A DNA stretch of 64,000 nucleotides from Verpa conica (taxonomy: Eukaryota > Ascomycota > Pezizomycetes > Pezizales > Morchellaceae), in NCBI GenBank assembly GCA_033030425.1, contig JAUFSD010000011.1, positions 1,054,001 through 1,118,000 of the forward strand, written 5' to 3'. A model generated the notes under the pieces. The model was not told where the DNA came from, ran no database searches, and was given only the letters and a program-made list of their open reading frames with translations. This document shows positions 24,611 to 34,945 of this stretch, one piece after another. A program made the position numbers and the translations under genes. Numbering within the stretch: the first letter of the stretch is position 1; each line of letters starts with the position of its first letter.

Positions 24611-25138
24611 CTATTCCTGCCCCGTAGTGCCTTCCTTTCCCGAGTGGCTCTCCTTGGTCTCATCTTGATCAGAACCTACCTGAGGAGATGGAATCCCCTC
24701 ACTGTCTCCCTCAGATAATAAACCTTCATGCGCCGCGCATAATGCACGCAATTCCGTGGCCACATTTTGGGCTGCATCACGCTCGGCAATTAATAGTTCT
24801 AGTTTCTCCTCCATCTTCCGAACACATCTCATCCCTTTCAGATACCAAAGTCTATCCTTAAAGCACTTCAGGATTTCTTTAGCGTCTGAGATTTCCTTTC
24901 TCACAAGATTCAGTTTCTTCTTAGCAGATAGATCCTCTTCACCAGGAACAGAGGACTCGAGTAGTTGCCGTTTCCGTCTACTCTCATCATCACTTGCCTC
25001 CTCTTCCAAATCTCTCTGCCTCTTCTCGGTAGCTATAGACGGCTGATGGGGTAGTGGCACTGCCCTAGTACTCCCTAAAGTACCACCGGGGGTGGGGTCT
25101 GGTATAGTAGACATGGTAGAGTCTTTAATATTTGACAT
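24611..25138 (-). CDS. Charged coiled-coil protein, 175 residues
   Basis: Single-exon ORF. After a Pro/Ser-rich start, it has a bipartite basic/acidic stretch (EKRQRDLEEEASDDESRRKR) that could be a nuclear signal, then about 75 residues of heptad-like helix (KEISDAKEILKCFKDRLWYL, KMEEKLELLIAERDAAQNVA). The acidic, Ser/Gly-rich tail looks disordered. No family is recognised. It resembles its neighbour at 25574 in layout (charged helix plus acidic tail) but shows no alignable identity that I can see. Confidence 0.55.
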   Translation of the reverse strand: MSNIKDSTMSTIPDPTPGGTLGSTRAVPLPHQPSIATEKRQRDLEEEASDDESRRKRQLLESSVPGEEDLSAKKKLNLVRKEISDAKEILKCFKDRLWYLKGMRCVRKMEEKLELLIAERDAAQNVATELRALCAAHEGLLSEGDSEGIPSPQVGSDQDETKESHSGKEGTTGQE

Positions 25139-25573
25139 TGATGTAAGCGATGAAAGGAGTATGTGTAGAGAGTTATTTGCATTCGTCGGAAGAGATTTTA
25201 GTTGTTAGTTTATCAGGTCAGTGGGGTGTGTGGAGTATAGTTTGCTCAACTTAAGTACATGTTGCCCGGTATAGGTGTCAATTACTCCCTCTGACTCAAT
25301 CTAGCCACGTATGTTATTGAGTTCATCGCGGATATGACGGATCGCATCCTATAGCGATATTCAATTCATCAGCCTTTACGTCCCCATTACGGGACGTGTG
25401 CTCAGAAATTATTTATACAGATTACGGTAAATTCTATACCGGTGCAAGCCTAGTTTGATCAACTAGTTACCTGGATAACAGTTTAGATACATAGCACTAG
25501 CTAGAAATACCGTCTGAAAAAACGAAGATCCAGGTACGCTTATCTAGGACTTCATATGTTATGCACCTCTATC
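25139..25573. other. Spacer between the two coiled-coil ORFs
   Basis: No coding signal. It should contain the promoter of the 24611-25138 ORF (minus strand). Confidence 0.5.
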
Positions 25574-25993
25574 TCACTGCTTTTCCATATTCTGTGGCTC
25601 ATGCTTCTCCTCCTCCGGAGCCACCCCTTTCCCATTCTCTCCATCTTTCTCTTCCGCCGCCGGTGCCACCTGACGCTCAGACATTGCCTCCGCACGCTTG
25701 AGTCTCCTCTGCTCGAACCCATCCCACAAGCCTCTAAGCCTTGGAATTGCATTTTGAAAAGTAGTTTGTTCCTGTTCGAGCCTTTCGTTTTGTTCGAAGT
25801 CAAGCAAGTCCTGCTTCGCCTTGTGGATCTGCCTTTGTAATTCTACTAGCTCCTCCTCTGCCTTCTTAAGTTCTACCGCGTATTTCAAGGGATCTTCAGC
25901 GTCTTGTGGTCCACGTTTTTCAGACTCATCTTGACCGGGTACACCGTAGAGATCACTACTCTCCCCCCCTGTATTTTTAGGAACAGCTGCCAT
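25574..25993 (-). CDS. Charged coiled-coil protein, 139 residues
   Basis: Single-exon ORF with a short acidic N-terminus and then a helix of about 80 residues in heptad register (LKKAEEELVELQRQIHKAKQ, LLDFEQNERLEQEQ, LRGLWDGFEQRRLKRAEAM), ending in a low-complexity Glu/Lys tail. No signal peptide or membrane segment. Family unknown; dimerisation through the coiled coil is the only inference I would make. Confidence 0.55.
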   Translation of the reverse strand: MAAVPKNTGGESSDLYGVPGQDESEKRGPQDAEDPLKYAVELKKAEEELVELQRQIHKAKQDLLDFEQNERLEQEQTTFQNAIPRLRGLWDGFEQRRLKRAEAMSERQVAPAAEEKDGENGKGVAPEEEKHEPQNMEKQ

Positions 25994-26913
25994 TGATACT
26001 AAGTCCTACTAGGATAAGGTTAGCTAGTTATCGGATTTGATGGATAAAGGGACAAACGTGGGTCAGATGTACACTGGTAAGATGACCTTGATGAACGCAG
26101 GAAGCGGCAGAAGGCTAGAGGGGTACGGGACAGAGGGGTAGATGGGATGGAATGTCGATGAATTATTATAAATGCCGTATGTAAGTTCCGTGGTTTTACG
26201 GGGGGCCGAAGGGCTTTCCCGGGACGTACGGGGCTCAGCTACCAACAACCCTAACCCTTGGCATCAGCCAAAACCCTCTCCACATTTCCTATATAACTGC
26301 CTCTCTTCCCACCATCTTACAGCTTCTTTTCTCAAAGATTTCGGCTACAATGAAGGTACGTCAAAATTTTCCCCATGCTTTTTTTAGGCTGTAGATAATG
26401 GATGTAGACGTTGGGAAGTCAACGGTTGACATTTAGGGAGCAGAATGCTCACTAATATTACAGCTGTGGGGACTCTGGGGGATTACTAATTAAAGCTGTG
26501 GGGCCCCGGGGGCCCAATCCACTTTCTGGCCGTTGTGCGAGGAGTTTATTGAGCTCAATTTTTCTTTTCCCTTGTTTATTTCTGTTTCTCCTGTATGTTT
26601 TGTACCCTGTTTATTTGCTCATCTATAGTTGAAAATCAATCTTGTCGTAAGCTTCTTTGCGCTTCTTTCCTCTTCTTTCCTCTTCTTACTTATGTTTAGC
26701 GCCCTCCATGCTCGTATGTGTCTTTCTTTGTTGCTTACGCTTTTCCCGCTCTCCAATATGCTACCTTCCGTACCTTTCCGTGCCGTGCACCCTCTACGCG
26801 TCCTTTGAAGACCATTTGCCCTTAGTTCTTTCGATAAGATGTTCTTTGTTACACGGCTCACCTATATGATGTGAGCCAGCAAGGATTCCTGATACGCACA
26901 GTAACAAACAGCG
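25994..26913. other. Spacer carrying a ribosomal-protein-style promoter
   Basis: Contains the promoter-like block at 26247-26361 (listed separately). Two GC-rich direct repeats of the form AGCTGTGGGG...GGGGG lie at about 26462-26515. The T/C-rich stretch 26560-26800 is open in one frame but is low-complexity and hydrophobic. Confidence 0.45.
26247..26361 (+). promoter_or_regulatory. Telo-box promoter with ATGAAG mini-exon and GTACGT donor
   Basis: AACCCTAACCC (26247-26257) is followed by a TATATA box (26290-26295) and a pyrimidine-rich leader (TCTCTTCCC and CTTCTTTTCTC). Then comes ATGAAG (26350-26355), directly abutted by a good donor GTACGT. A telo-box, TATA, pyrimidine-rich leader and tiny first coding exon are the layout of fungal ribosomal-protein genes. 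However, I find no ribosomal-protein coding sequence downstream, so this may be an orphan or decayed promoter. Confidence 0.45.
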
Positions 26914-27239
26914 ATGATTATTTTGAGCGAACCAGGGGCCTGGGAATTACCTTTGAACGATCTTGATGTTTCTATTGATGTTGAGAGGCAAAAAAGCACT
27001 CTTCCGCCGAGATCTAGTGTTTTGCTCGACATGTGGCATGTTAGCCCTACAAAACAGTTCCGTCTCACGACGCAGTTTAAGAAGGTAATGCCCTTAGATA
27101 TAATGGAATGGTCTCGATTTTCTTTTGTTAACCTACATAGATGTTGAACGGAGATGGATCCAGCATCAAGGAGTATAGATCACTCGTGACAAAGGGACAC
27201 TCACGGCACCCACCCGGGTATTCATCAGCCATACGTTAG
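26914..27239 (+). CDS. Tentative small two-exon gene, 89 residues
   Basis: Exon 1 (26914-27084) starts MIILSEPGAWELPLNDLDVS and exon 2 (27141-27239) starts MLNGDGSSIKEY. The 56-nt intron has donor GTAATG and acceptor CATAG, with phase kept. No family recognised. It could also be the downstream part of a gene using the promoter at 26247, but I found no phase-compatible splice to ATGAAG. Low confidence because both exons are short. Confidence 0.3.
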
Positions 27240-27820
27240 TCTTACCGGAGTCGGTAATAGATACACATCTGCTTCACGTTGCAATCACTCCTCCCTACTT
27301 GACAACAACTAACATATTCTATAACAACCTATCATCAAGCAGAATCCGGGGTCGTAGCCCCTAGGGGTAGTGCTTGAAAATGATAATAATGCACCCCCGG
27401 CGCACTCTGAAACTAATGTAGGTTGAGTTCAGCTTCGGCCGCGATTGAAGTGTCGAGGGAATGTAAAATAGGTTCAAGCGCTACCACCCCCGGTTCAACC
27501 AACAGATCTAGATAGACACACTCGCTAGTGAAGAGAGAGGTCTGTAACACGTTATAGTAATGCGGGGGATATTAGAATAGTGAGATTATTGGGACAGGAA
27601 AAACGAACAAGATGGTAAGGTAATTAGTCTGAATTACCTAACATATTACAATAAGAACGCGATAGAAAGATTTATCCTAGCGAATTCAGAAGCATCAGGC
27701 AACAGCGCAAGCCCTTGCCACCTCAGGTCCTTTAACCTTCCACCTAGACCCCCGGCTATGGAATGGAGCACAATTGAACCCACCATCACAAAGCACCCCA
27801 GCAAACAGGAACAGATCATC
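27240..27820. other. Intergenic stretch
   Basis: No coding region seen. It should contain the 3' end of the zinc-finger transcript (minus strand). Confidence 0.5.
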
Positions 27821-28825
27821 TCACCCACTCACCCCCTCAGGGAGAATCCCCAACTTTTCCAGCAACTTGAAATTCTTTTCATGTTTTCTCCCCTCAATAT
27901 GCCTCCTTTTCCAAGCCGTATGCGTAGTGATATCACAGACCGCGCAGTCCCACTTGACAGTCGTATGTATTCTCACGCTTCCCTTTGTTGTCTTAAGTTC
28001 CTTGTCGCAGATCTCACAATAGAAACTTTCCGTACAAGTGCGCATGCGCTTTGCATGTTTTGCCCCCGCTTGATGAATGGTCTTTGACACGATGTGTAGT
28101 TTTACATCACAGATGGTACACTCCCAGAGTGGAGTGCTGTGGACACGGAGCCCTGATTCCGTCGGTTTGAAATTGTTTTCGCAGATCTCACAGTAGATCT
28201 TTTCCGGGCCTGTCGGGGGTGGGCGGGTGTGAGGTATCTCGGTAATAGGGATCTCCGGATAATCCGGTGTCTCGGAGATTGAAGTCTCGCTGGTATTAGA
28301 TCTATCTGTGACCGAGGTGTCGGGAGTGCCGGAGACGGTATTCTGAGGGCCAGTTGATGGGTCCACGATGGTCGTAGTAGCGGCAGAAGCGGTGAGGGCC
28401 TCCAACTTGCTTTCTAGAAGCTCCTTCTTCTGGATGTGTGCAGGTGTCGACTCGTGTCTCCTCTTATTCGCTAGGTGCACCGTCTTCATGCAGATTTTAC
28501 ACTCCCATCCTTGTCTCTTGTGTCTTGCGATAGCGTTCACGGTTGCTTTGAATTTCTGTTGACAGATGCCGCAGTGGAGCTCCCCCGGTTCCTCAGCCGC
28601 TACCGGAATGACCCCCTCTGATTTCACCTGCTCCTCTACCTTCACCCCACTAGCCTCTTTCTCTAGTTCAACTAATCCTCGCTCATGGACGTTCTTCGTA
28701 TGGCCATCACTGGAAAGGTGCGCTGCACGGTCGGGTAGGTCTAGTTCCTCATTGCACGGGATGCAATACCAGGCAAGAGTGCTGTCGCTTGGTACATTGT
28801 CGATTACGGGGGTCTGAGGCGCCAT
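27821..28825 (-). CDS. Protein with tandem paired CxxC/C2H2 zinc-finger modules
   Basis: Single exon of 334 residues. The Met at 28825 is chosen for its strong ACCATGG context; the longer frame to 28960 adds a Pro/His-rich start without features. One N-terminal finger (WYCIPCNEELD...HLSSDGHTKN) is followed by three homologous modules of about 50 residues. Each pairs a CxxC half, such as FYCEICDKELKTT or IYCEICENNFKPT, with a second C2H2 finger of the U1/matrin type (WxCxxCxxxxH...HxxxxKH). A Thr/Ser/Pro-rich linker separates module 1 from modules 2-3. U1-type fingers usually bind RNA or DNA in the nucleus. The modules clearly arose by internal duplication. Confidence 0.75.
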   Translation of the reverse strand: MAPQTPVIDNVPSDSTLAWYCIPCNEELDLPDRAAHLSSDGHTKNVHERGLVELEKEASGVKVEEQVKSEGVIPVAAEEPGELHCGICQQKFKATVNAIARHKRQGWECKICMKTVHLANKRRHESTPAHIQKKELLESKLEALTASAATTTIVDPSTGPQNTVSGTPDTSVTDRSNTSETSISETPDYPEIPITEIPHTRPPPTGPEKIYCEICENNFKPTESGLRVHSTPLWECTICDVKLHIVSKTIHQAGAKHAKRMRTCTESFYCEICDKELKTTKGSVRIHTTVKWDCAVCDITTHTAWKRRHIEGRKHEKNFKLLEKLGILPEGVSG

Positions 28826-31684
28826 GGTAGCTTGCGGGCATGGTGCTAGAGGTTCTTTTTTGGTGGGGCGGTGGTTGAGAAAAGGGAAGTGGGATGCCTG
28901 AACATGAGCCTTAATCCATGACGATGGAATGCTATGGTGACACAAACCGCCGAAAATCAAGGAAACAAGTACCCCTAAATATTAAATTTCTCCTCTCGTC
29001 GTGGGCATGACTCTAGCTTATTACAGAAGATACAGAGCCCTTTGAGCTGGCACGGTTTAAGTGAAGAAATTGGTACGGAGCGGGGCGCAGTTACATTTGA
29101 TGTATCTACATGATTCGATGCTTTATGGAGTTCACCTCTTTACCTTGTGTCATTCTGAGCAGCTCATTCCGCACTGTCCCGCCTAGGACGTTATCTTATC
29201 AGATCATCCCCCACTTTCGCTCTTAGCATTGTTACCGACATGTAGACTGATATAGCCAAGGTCAATTGAATCAACTACTAAACCAGTAAATATGTTCGTC
29301 TAGCCAGATCTTTGGTATATTAATAAGGCTATTGCTAGGGGAACTTATCTTTAGAGTAATATCATTGAATCCGTTTGTATGCGAGCGTGGGACGAATATA
29401 CAGGGGGCTTGGCGCCAAGGAAAGCGAGTGATAATCTGTGCTTCATACAGCACAACTGCCGTGGGCTATATGCTGGGTTTTCCGGCAGCCGTGACCATGA
29501 TATCACTTGGATACCCGAGACTGATCTAGAGCGGCTAAGAGATAGAGTTCTTTTCTTCTACCCACATAGTACGTAAACCAATCCCCTACCCTACGCGTTG
29601 GACCCACTTCCCCCGAATCCGCGCCTTGTTTGTCAGCCACTGAGCGTTATAACTATCAGTCAACTGAGACTAATAGGTCATGCTACCTGCCATACAGATG
29701 GTGGATCAAGCCCTCTCAGCCCGACATTCTCTTCCGGAGTAGGGACAATCCTAAAGTTTTCGAATATACCAGTAAAACAAATAACCCACCATTATTATGT
29801 ACCAAAAAAGGTCAAACTGAAATATGATTAGTCATATGGCCCCCGATGTGGTAATCCTGTAGGTGTCTTTCCGCCTCCGCTGAATGAGCATTAATTCCCA
29901 GGATCGAGTCTGATTGTTGTGTTTCTAGAAATGTTTACAAATAGGCCAGCTGTATCGCGGGCCACCCTTTCAATATGATTATAGAGAAGCAAGGATACCC
30001 CGGGATTAAGATTCTAATATTTCTCACTAGCGCTTACGAATGAGAAAACGTAGAAATTTAATTCAGATTGTTGAATGGTATATTGTGTAAGGCGGGATAT
30101 TCCCTAATCTGTATGGTATTGAATAAGGGTTAGGGTTGTTTTCTTGGCAGTCCCTTTACATACATAGTTTATCCTTCCTAGATTTAAGCCTCGTAGAATC
30201 ATCACGAATATACTAGACTCCTCTTTATGCGTCCAATATCTTCTATACGTACATCCTTGTCTGTTTTTCTATAGGGTCGCCCATATCCCCGTCACCCCAT
30301 TCCTACAGTGACTTTTGAGAGACGCTGAACCATAATTCGACAAAGCGAGATACATGGCCAACAGTGATAAACCAGCCTAGAATAAAAACTAGCATTCTGC
30401 TGTAGCATTGCTTCTCTCGGTGGTCTGTATAAGGCGACATGAGGTGGGTCTATCATGGCTCCACTATGACTGATTACGGTCTACTTACGGAGTATTTCGA
30501 CAGCACTCTTATTTTAATCGTAGGGGCCTAGCTGGGTGTCTGAAGGAGCTTTCTTCGATGTACGCACTGCGGAGCGTGGAAAAGATTACCCTTGGACGAA
30601 TGACATCCACTATAGTAGACTTCTACGGCTTGAGGGACTACATCAACAGAGCAAGCCAGTGGATCGGTCATGTCACTCCCAATCAAATCGAGTAGGGTTC
30701 TCAATACCAGCAACATGTGTGTTCGGCGGTGGTGCATGAAGGGTCCAACACGGCGCGGGAATGCCATGATAGGTGCTCTTTGGGGCGGAATTCCGGTGTG
30801 TGCTTTGTTCTATTGTTTTGTCTCTTTTCTACAGGCTCTCTCGATGGCTGGTTTTTCCAAGTTCCGTTCTAGGTCGTCGTGCTACCAATCATAGGAGATT
30901 CATTCTGGGAAAAATGGAAACAATTGAAACTGTCTGTATTTGTGAGTAGTCCTGTCATCTGACAGGCTACCGGATTTACTCCGGGGATATGAATACACTA
31001 TTCCGTTTTTTTCTTATAGGTCTCATAGATCACTGATAGTTGTTGATAATAATAGAGAAAGCGTAGAAGAGCCACTGGTAATTCTATACTTAAGGATATC
31101 CGGCATTCCGACCCTGGTTCTCAAGATACATAGCATATCTGAAATAGGTACGGGTATTATCTGAATGGTCGAGTGACTACACATTGCGAGATTTGAGGTT
31201 ATGGGGGTGTTACTTCGCTGGCGGTGACGCGGCTGTAGTGAAGGGAGGCCATAAGGATTTTTTGAAGCTCAGCATAACCGCGCAAATCAGAAATATACTC
31301 CCGGCTGGTGCAGACAGTAATAAAAGAGAACGCTCCTACCGGTTATTGAGTGGGGCATCAATACCTTAATGGTATAAAACTGGCATACCCATGACTGATC
31401 TGTGTTTACTACGAGATCTGTGCCAAAAACACTGGCCAACGGCTAAGTAGTAGTCTGCCCTAGAGAGCCAGTATAAAACGTTACGAAGGTTATATTCCTG
31501 TTTTTAATCCATACAGCTGGGTAATATCACCCCCGCTGCTCGTTCACCATACTATTATACTTCCCACCACCACGCATACAATTTCTCCTACTAGCCCGCT
31601 TATCCTACCGGCTTTCTTCTCGTGCTAACTTCTAGGTGCTATAGTTAATTACTCTGTCCAAGAACAAACAACATATCAGTCACA
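28826..31684. other. Gene-poor stretch (2.9 kb)
   Basis: No credible gene. Overlapping open frames near 29.3-29.8 and 30.5-30.9 kb lack recognisable content. One telomere-like 11-mer lies at 30127-30137. A TATAAAA element at 31472-31478 precedes the small gene at 31685. Confidence 0.45.
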
Positions 31685-32078
31685 ATGCTCGTAAGCAGGC
31701 CGCTGACACCATACACAACATTAAATTATAACTAACGGAACATAGACATCCGTCAACGTACCCCGGCCCTCGGATAATCATTGCTTAGGGCAGCTTGAGT
31801 GGTACACCGTTAGTCAAGCCCATCTATACGAGTACTGGTATCCTATTTTCTATGAGGTGAGAATCGGCCACAGATTATCACTCGCGCACTAAGGCCTTCT
31901 TAATGTGATGAAAGTTATTGAATCGATTTTCTAAAAGAGATAGAGAGATATACCGATACAGGCGATGTTCCGGCTTCCGACCAGTCTCCAAATAAGCCGT
32001 GGCCGTGGTTCCTGTGGTATGTCGGAATACAGCTACAAAAGCCTAGACAGCCGGACAGCTGCGTATAGGAGAATTTGA
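31685..32078 (+). CDS. Tentative small three-exon gene, 77 residues
   Basis: Exon 1 is only ATGCTC (31685-31690), followed by donor GTAAGC. Exon 2 is 31746-31856 (TSVNVPRPSDNHCLGQ, LEWYTVSQAHLYEYWYPIFY), after a 55-nt intron with an ATAACTAAC branch and CATAG acceptor. Exon 3 is 31962-32078, after donor GTGAGA and acceptor ATACAG. All junctions are phase 0. A TATAAAA box lies 213 nt upstream with a pyrimidine-rich leader. No family recognised. The first intron is convincing; the second is weaker, and reading through it ends the protein at 51 residues. Confidence 0.4.
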
Positions 32079-32993
32079 CATATAGTCATGATTTGTTTAT
32101 AACCTGAACTTATCTTTCCATCTCCTATCCACTCTCTATCCCCCACTTACCCGCGTCTACCTTCTTCTCCCTCTAATCGTCCTCCTATTACTCAAGATAT
32201 TACCCGCTTTGGTAATCGGCTCGTGTAACTGCCGAGAACCGAGTGGTTAAAGTTTAAAAACATGGTTATGCGAAAAATGGGAGAATCTAGAAATACCTCG
32301 GGTCTAGTTTTTAATGCACTATGTATGCTTGCTAGGACTCTTGTAAAATCTTTCAATCTTTTTCAATCCTTTCTCCGTCATTTTAAAATTACAATTGATA
32401 AGTTTATAAGAACTGGGTCATCAGGGGTGTAGCTTTATTTTCACAATGAATTTTGAGACCCCAGTTTTGTTTCTCTATTCATTAAATACCTTTCAACCTA
32501 CAAAATCCAGATGTACGATGATCCTTTTACCCAGTGCGGTCAAGGGCTGCAATATTAATGCACGATTTAAACAGCGTGTTAATTGAAAAGTTCCTAGTTA
32601 TATACTAGTATCAGATATATTCGAGGAAAAAAAGAGAGATGAACCTCATTATGTAGCTTATCATGCCAAAGTTAGTGCTTTTAATTTATATTTAATTAAA
32701 TATAAATACCCTTGTAACTAAACAGACGGCTTTCAGAGCCAAATACAGCTTAGTCAATACAAAAAACATAGTTAGAGCATCTAGAATATTTTATTTCAGA
32801 GCGCAGATTAGCAAAACAAAGAAATTATGAGGAATGAGAAAAAAGCTATTCACCAGTGGACAGAAGATAAGGAGTTAAAAAGAGAGGATCAAATTACAAA
32901 GAATAACTCTAAACAAATTCATTTGTACTTGTCTATTTCTTTTAATTTTATTTATACCTTTCTCTTGATTAATCTAATTGTAGTACATCAATA
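32079..32993. other. AT-rich stretch with a 24-bp palindrome
   Basis: No supported gene. A perfect 24-bp A/T palindrome is centred at 32695/32696 (32684-32707). The last 200 bp before the foldback element are very A-rich. Confidence 0.5.
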
Positions 32994-34137
32994 TATAAAG
33001 GGTTTCACCGAGATCCCGATCAGTACCAGGATTCCGACCATCTGAGACATTTTTCGCTCTGAGGGCCCCCCATATAAACTAAGAGAGACAGAGGTAAATA
33101 TAGTAATTATTAGACAAATAATTTAGGTGGTTTTTAGTTAATTAGGAAGTCTATAAGCCCTAGGTGCCAATGGGAGGCTAGTTTAGGGGCCTAAAAAAGG
33201 CCCGGTTTTGTAGGTTTTTAGACCATGCTTTTATAAAAGGTGGAACCAGATGATAGGTAATGCCCAAGTAGGTCAATAAAGTATCAGAAATTACATATAT
33301 ATAGTTAGAGAGTGCACTCTGAGAATGGGGGGGTATGGGTAATACCCCTTCATGTAGTATACCTCCCCAAAGTCCAAAAAATAGCGATTTTTTACCCATT
33401 TTAGGGGGATGTAGCCCAGAAGGTGATATATAAGCACCTTATAGAATGAGCTATACTTATTAGGGGTATTATCTATAGCTTATAGAATGATAAATATGTT
33501 ATCTAGGAGTCACTAGGGTGTAAGAGTAGCCTGCTATCACCTAGTATTCTATTACCCATACAAAAAAAACCCGGATTTTGACCAATATGCTATACTGCAG
33601 GAGCTAATGCTGTTATAGCCTCATAAAATAGATTTTAGACTCACTATACCTCCTAGAAATGTATTCTATATATTACAGATCATATACTAAAGCTATTGTA
33701 TATCACTCTCTGGGCCATACCCCCCCTAAAATAGGTAAAAAATCGCTATTTTTTGGACTTTGGGGAGGTATACTACATGAAGGGGTATTACCCATACCCC
33801 CCCATTCTCAGAGTGCACTCTCTAACTATATATATGTAATTTCTGACACTTTATTGACCTACTTGGGCATTACCTATCATCTGGTTCCACCTTTTATAAA
33901 AGCATGGTCTAAAAACCTCCAAAATCGGGCCCCTAAACTAGCCTCTCATTGGCGCCTAGGGCATGGGGGGGCTGCCTACTCCCCTAAAGACTACTTATAT
34001 GAACTCCCTGATATCACTTTATATCTATTTTATATACATTCTTTCACTACTATTGTATGTATGGTTGCAAAGAGCGAAAAATGTCTCAGATGGTCGGAAT
34101 CCTGGTACTGATCGGGATCTCGGTGAAACCCTTTATA
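32994..34137. mobile_element. 1.14-kb foldback element with arms of about 0.45 kb
   Basis: Outermost matching bases are TATAAAGGGTTTCACC (from 32994) and its complement, ending at 34137. The inverted arms run about 32994-33440 and 33690-34137. They stay similar through blocks such as GACATTTTTCGCTCT, GAGAGTGCACTCTGAGAATG and CCAAAAAATAGCGATTTTTT, with scattered substitutions and indels. The loop of about 250 bp has no gene. Open frames in both arms (one each strand) encode near-identical peptides only because the arms are complementary. The flanking TA dinucleotides would fit a TA target duplication as in Tc1/mariner MITEs. Confidence 0.85.
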
Positions 34138-34945
34138 GATTATTATATTTATACATCTACTGAAGTACCCTACCTATAGTCTCATACTCATCGGTAGTCC
34201 TGCCAAGCCATACCCCTGTCTGTCACTAGCCGCCCAACCGTGAACGATTGTGGCTGTTAGTGTCCAACAAAACTGGGTTCTGTAAAAGGTAGACGATCCC
34301 ATAACCCGGTGAAAAATGCTGCCCCCCCCCCCAAAGTGGCGGTGGCTTTATACGCAAAAAACCTCAGGCTGACAAATTCTAAAATTCTAAAATTTAAGGG
34401 GCAGCTTCACCGGATTATGGGATAGATACTCTCATTATCTGACGCTTAGTATACCATTCTAATCTACCTTTCTTTATCTAATTTTGATCCCTAGGTTCAT
34501 GACCCTTTAGAATTTATTAGTCTTTTCTTCCCTTATACTTTTGATGGTATAAGCCCCCGTAGCCATCACCGTAGCAGGGTATGCTAATATCCATTACATG
34601 AACTTTAGCTAGTACAGTACTATGGCGATATGATACCCGCGGCTACCTTGAGGTGCACTTTCCACGGATATATATCAGTAGGTTATGTTTCACATGTTTA
34701 AAAAATACTGCATCACTGGCTTTGGTACGAAGCAGGTTACGCTCTTACATCTGAAATTATTTTATTAACCATTGTAGCAAGCAAGCAAAGATAACGGCAA
34801 ATATCTGACCCGTACAATCGTAGTCTATGAAGTATTGAACACTCATTTATCCCATATTATTGTAATACGCACCCGGACCCACCCCTCACCGGTGGTTATA
34901 TCTCGTACCCAGTAAGAGCGAAGTACTTGCCATGCTAGATACTCT
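34138..34945. other. Spacer with a small inverted-repeat element
   Basis: Holds the element at 34298-34421 (listed separately) and an 11-C run near 34322-34332. No gene is seen. Confidence 0.5.
34298..34421. repeat. Small inverted-repeat element, about 124 bp
   Basis: Left end CCCATAACCCGGTGAA and right end TTCACCGGATTATGGG are complementary except for one position. Inside this lie GCTGCCCC and GGGGCAGC, also complementary. Size and structure fit a MITE. No convincing target duplication was found. Confidence 0.65.

Noticed and set aside
26629..26809. Hydrophobic exon joined to ATGAAG at 26350 (signal-peptide-like translation)
   Set aside because: The phase works, but the sequence is a low-complexity CTTCTTTCCTCTT tract that would look hydrophobic in this frame by composition alone.
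33659..34111. 150-codon plus-strand ORF and its 73-codon mirror at 33178-33399
   Set aside because: Both lie in the arms of the foldback element and encode near-identical peptides only because the arms are inverted copies. There is no transposase motif.
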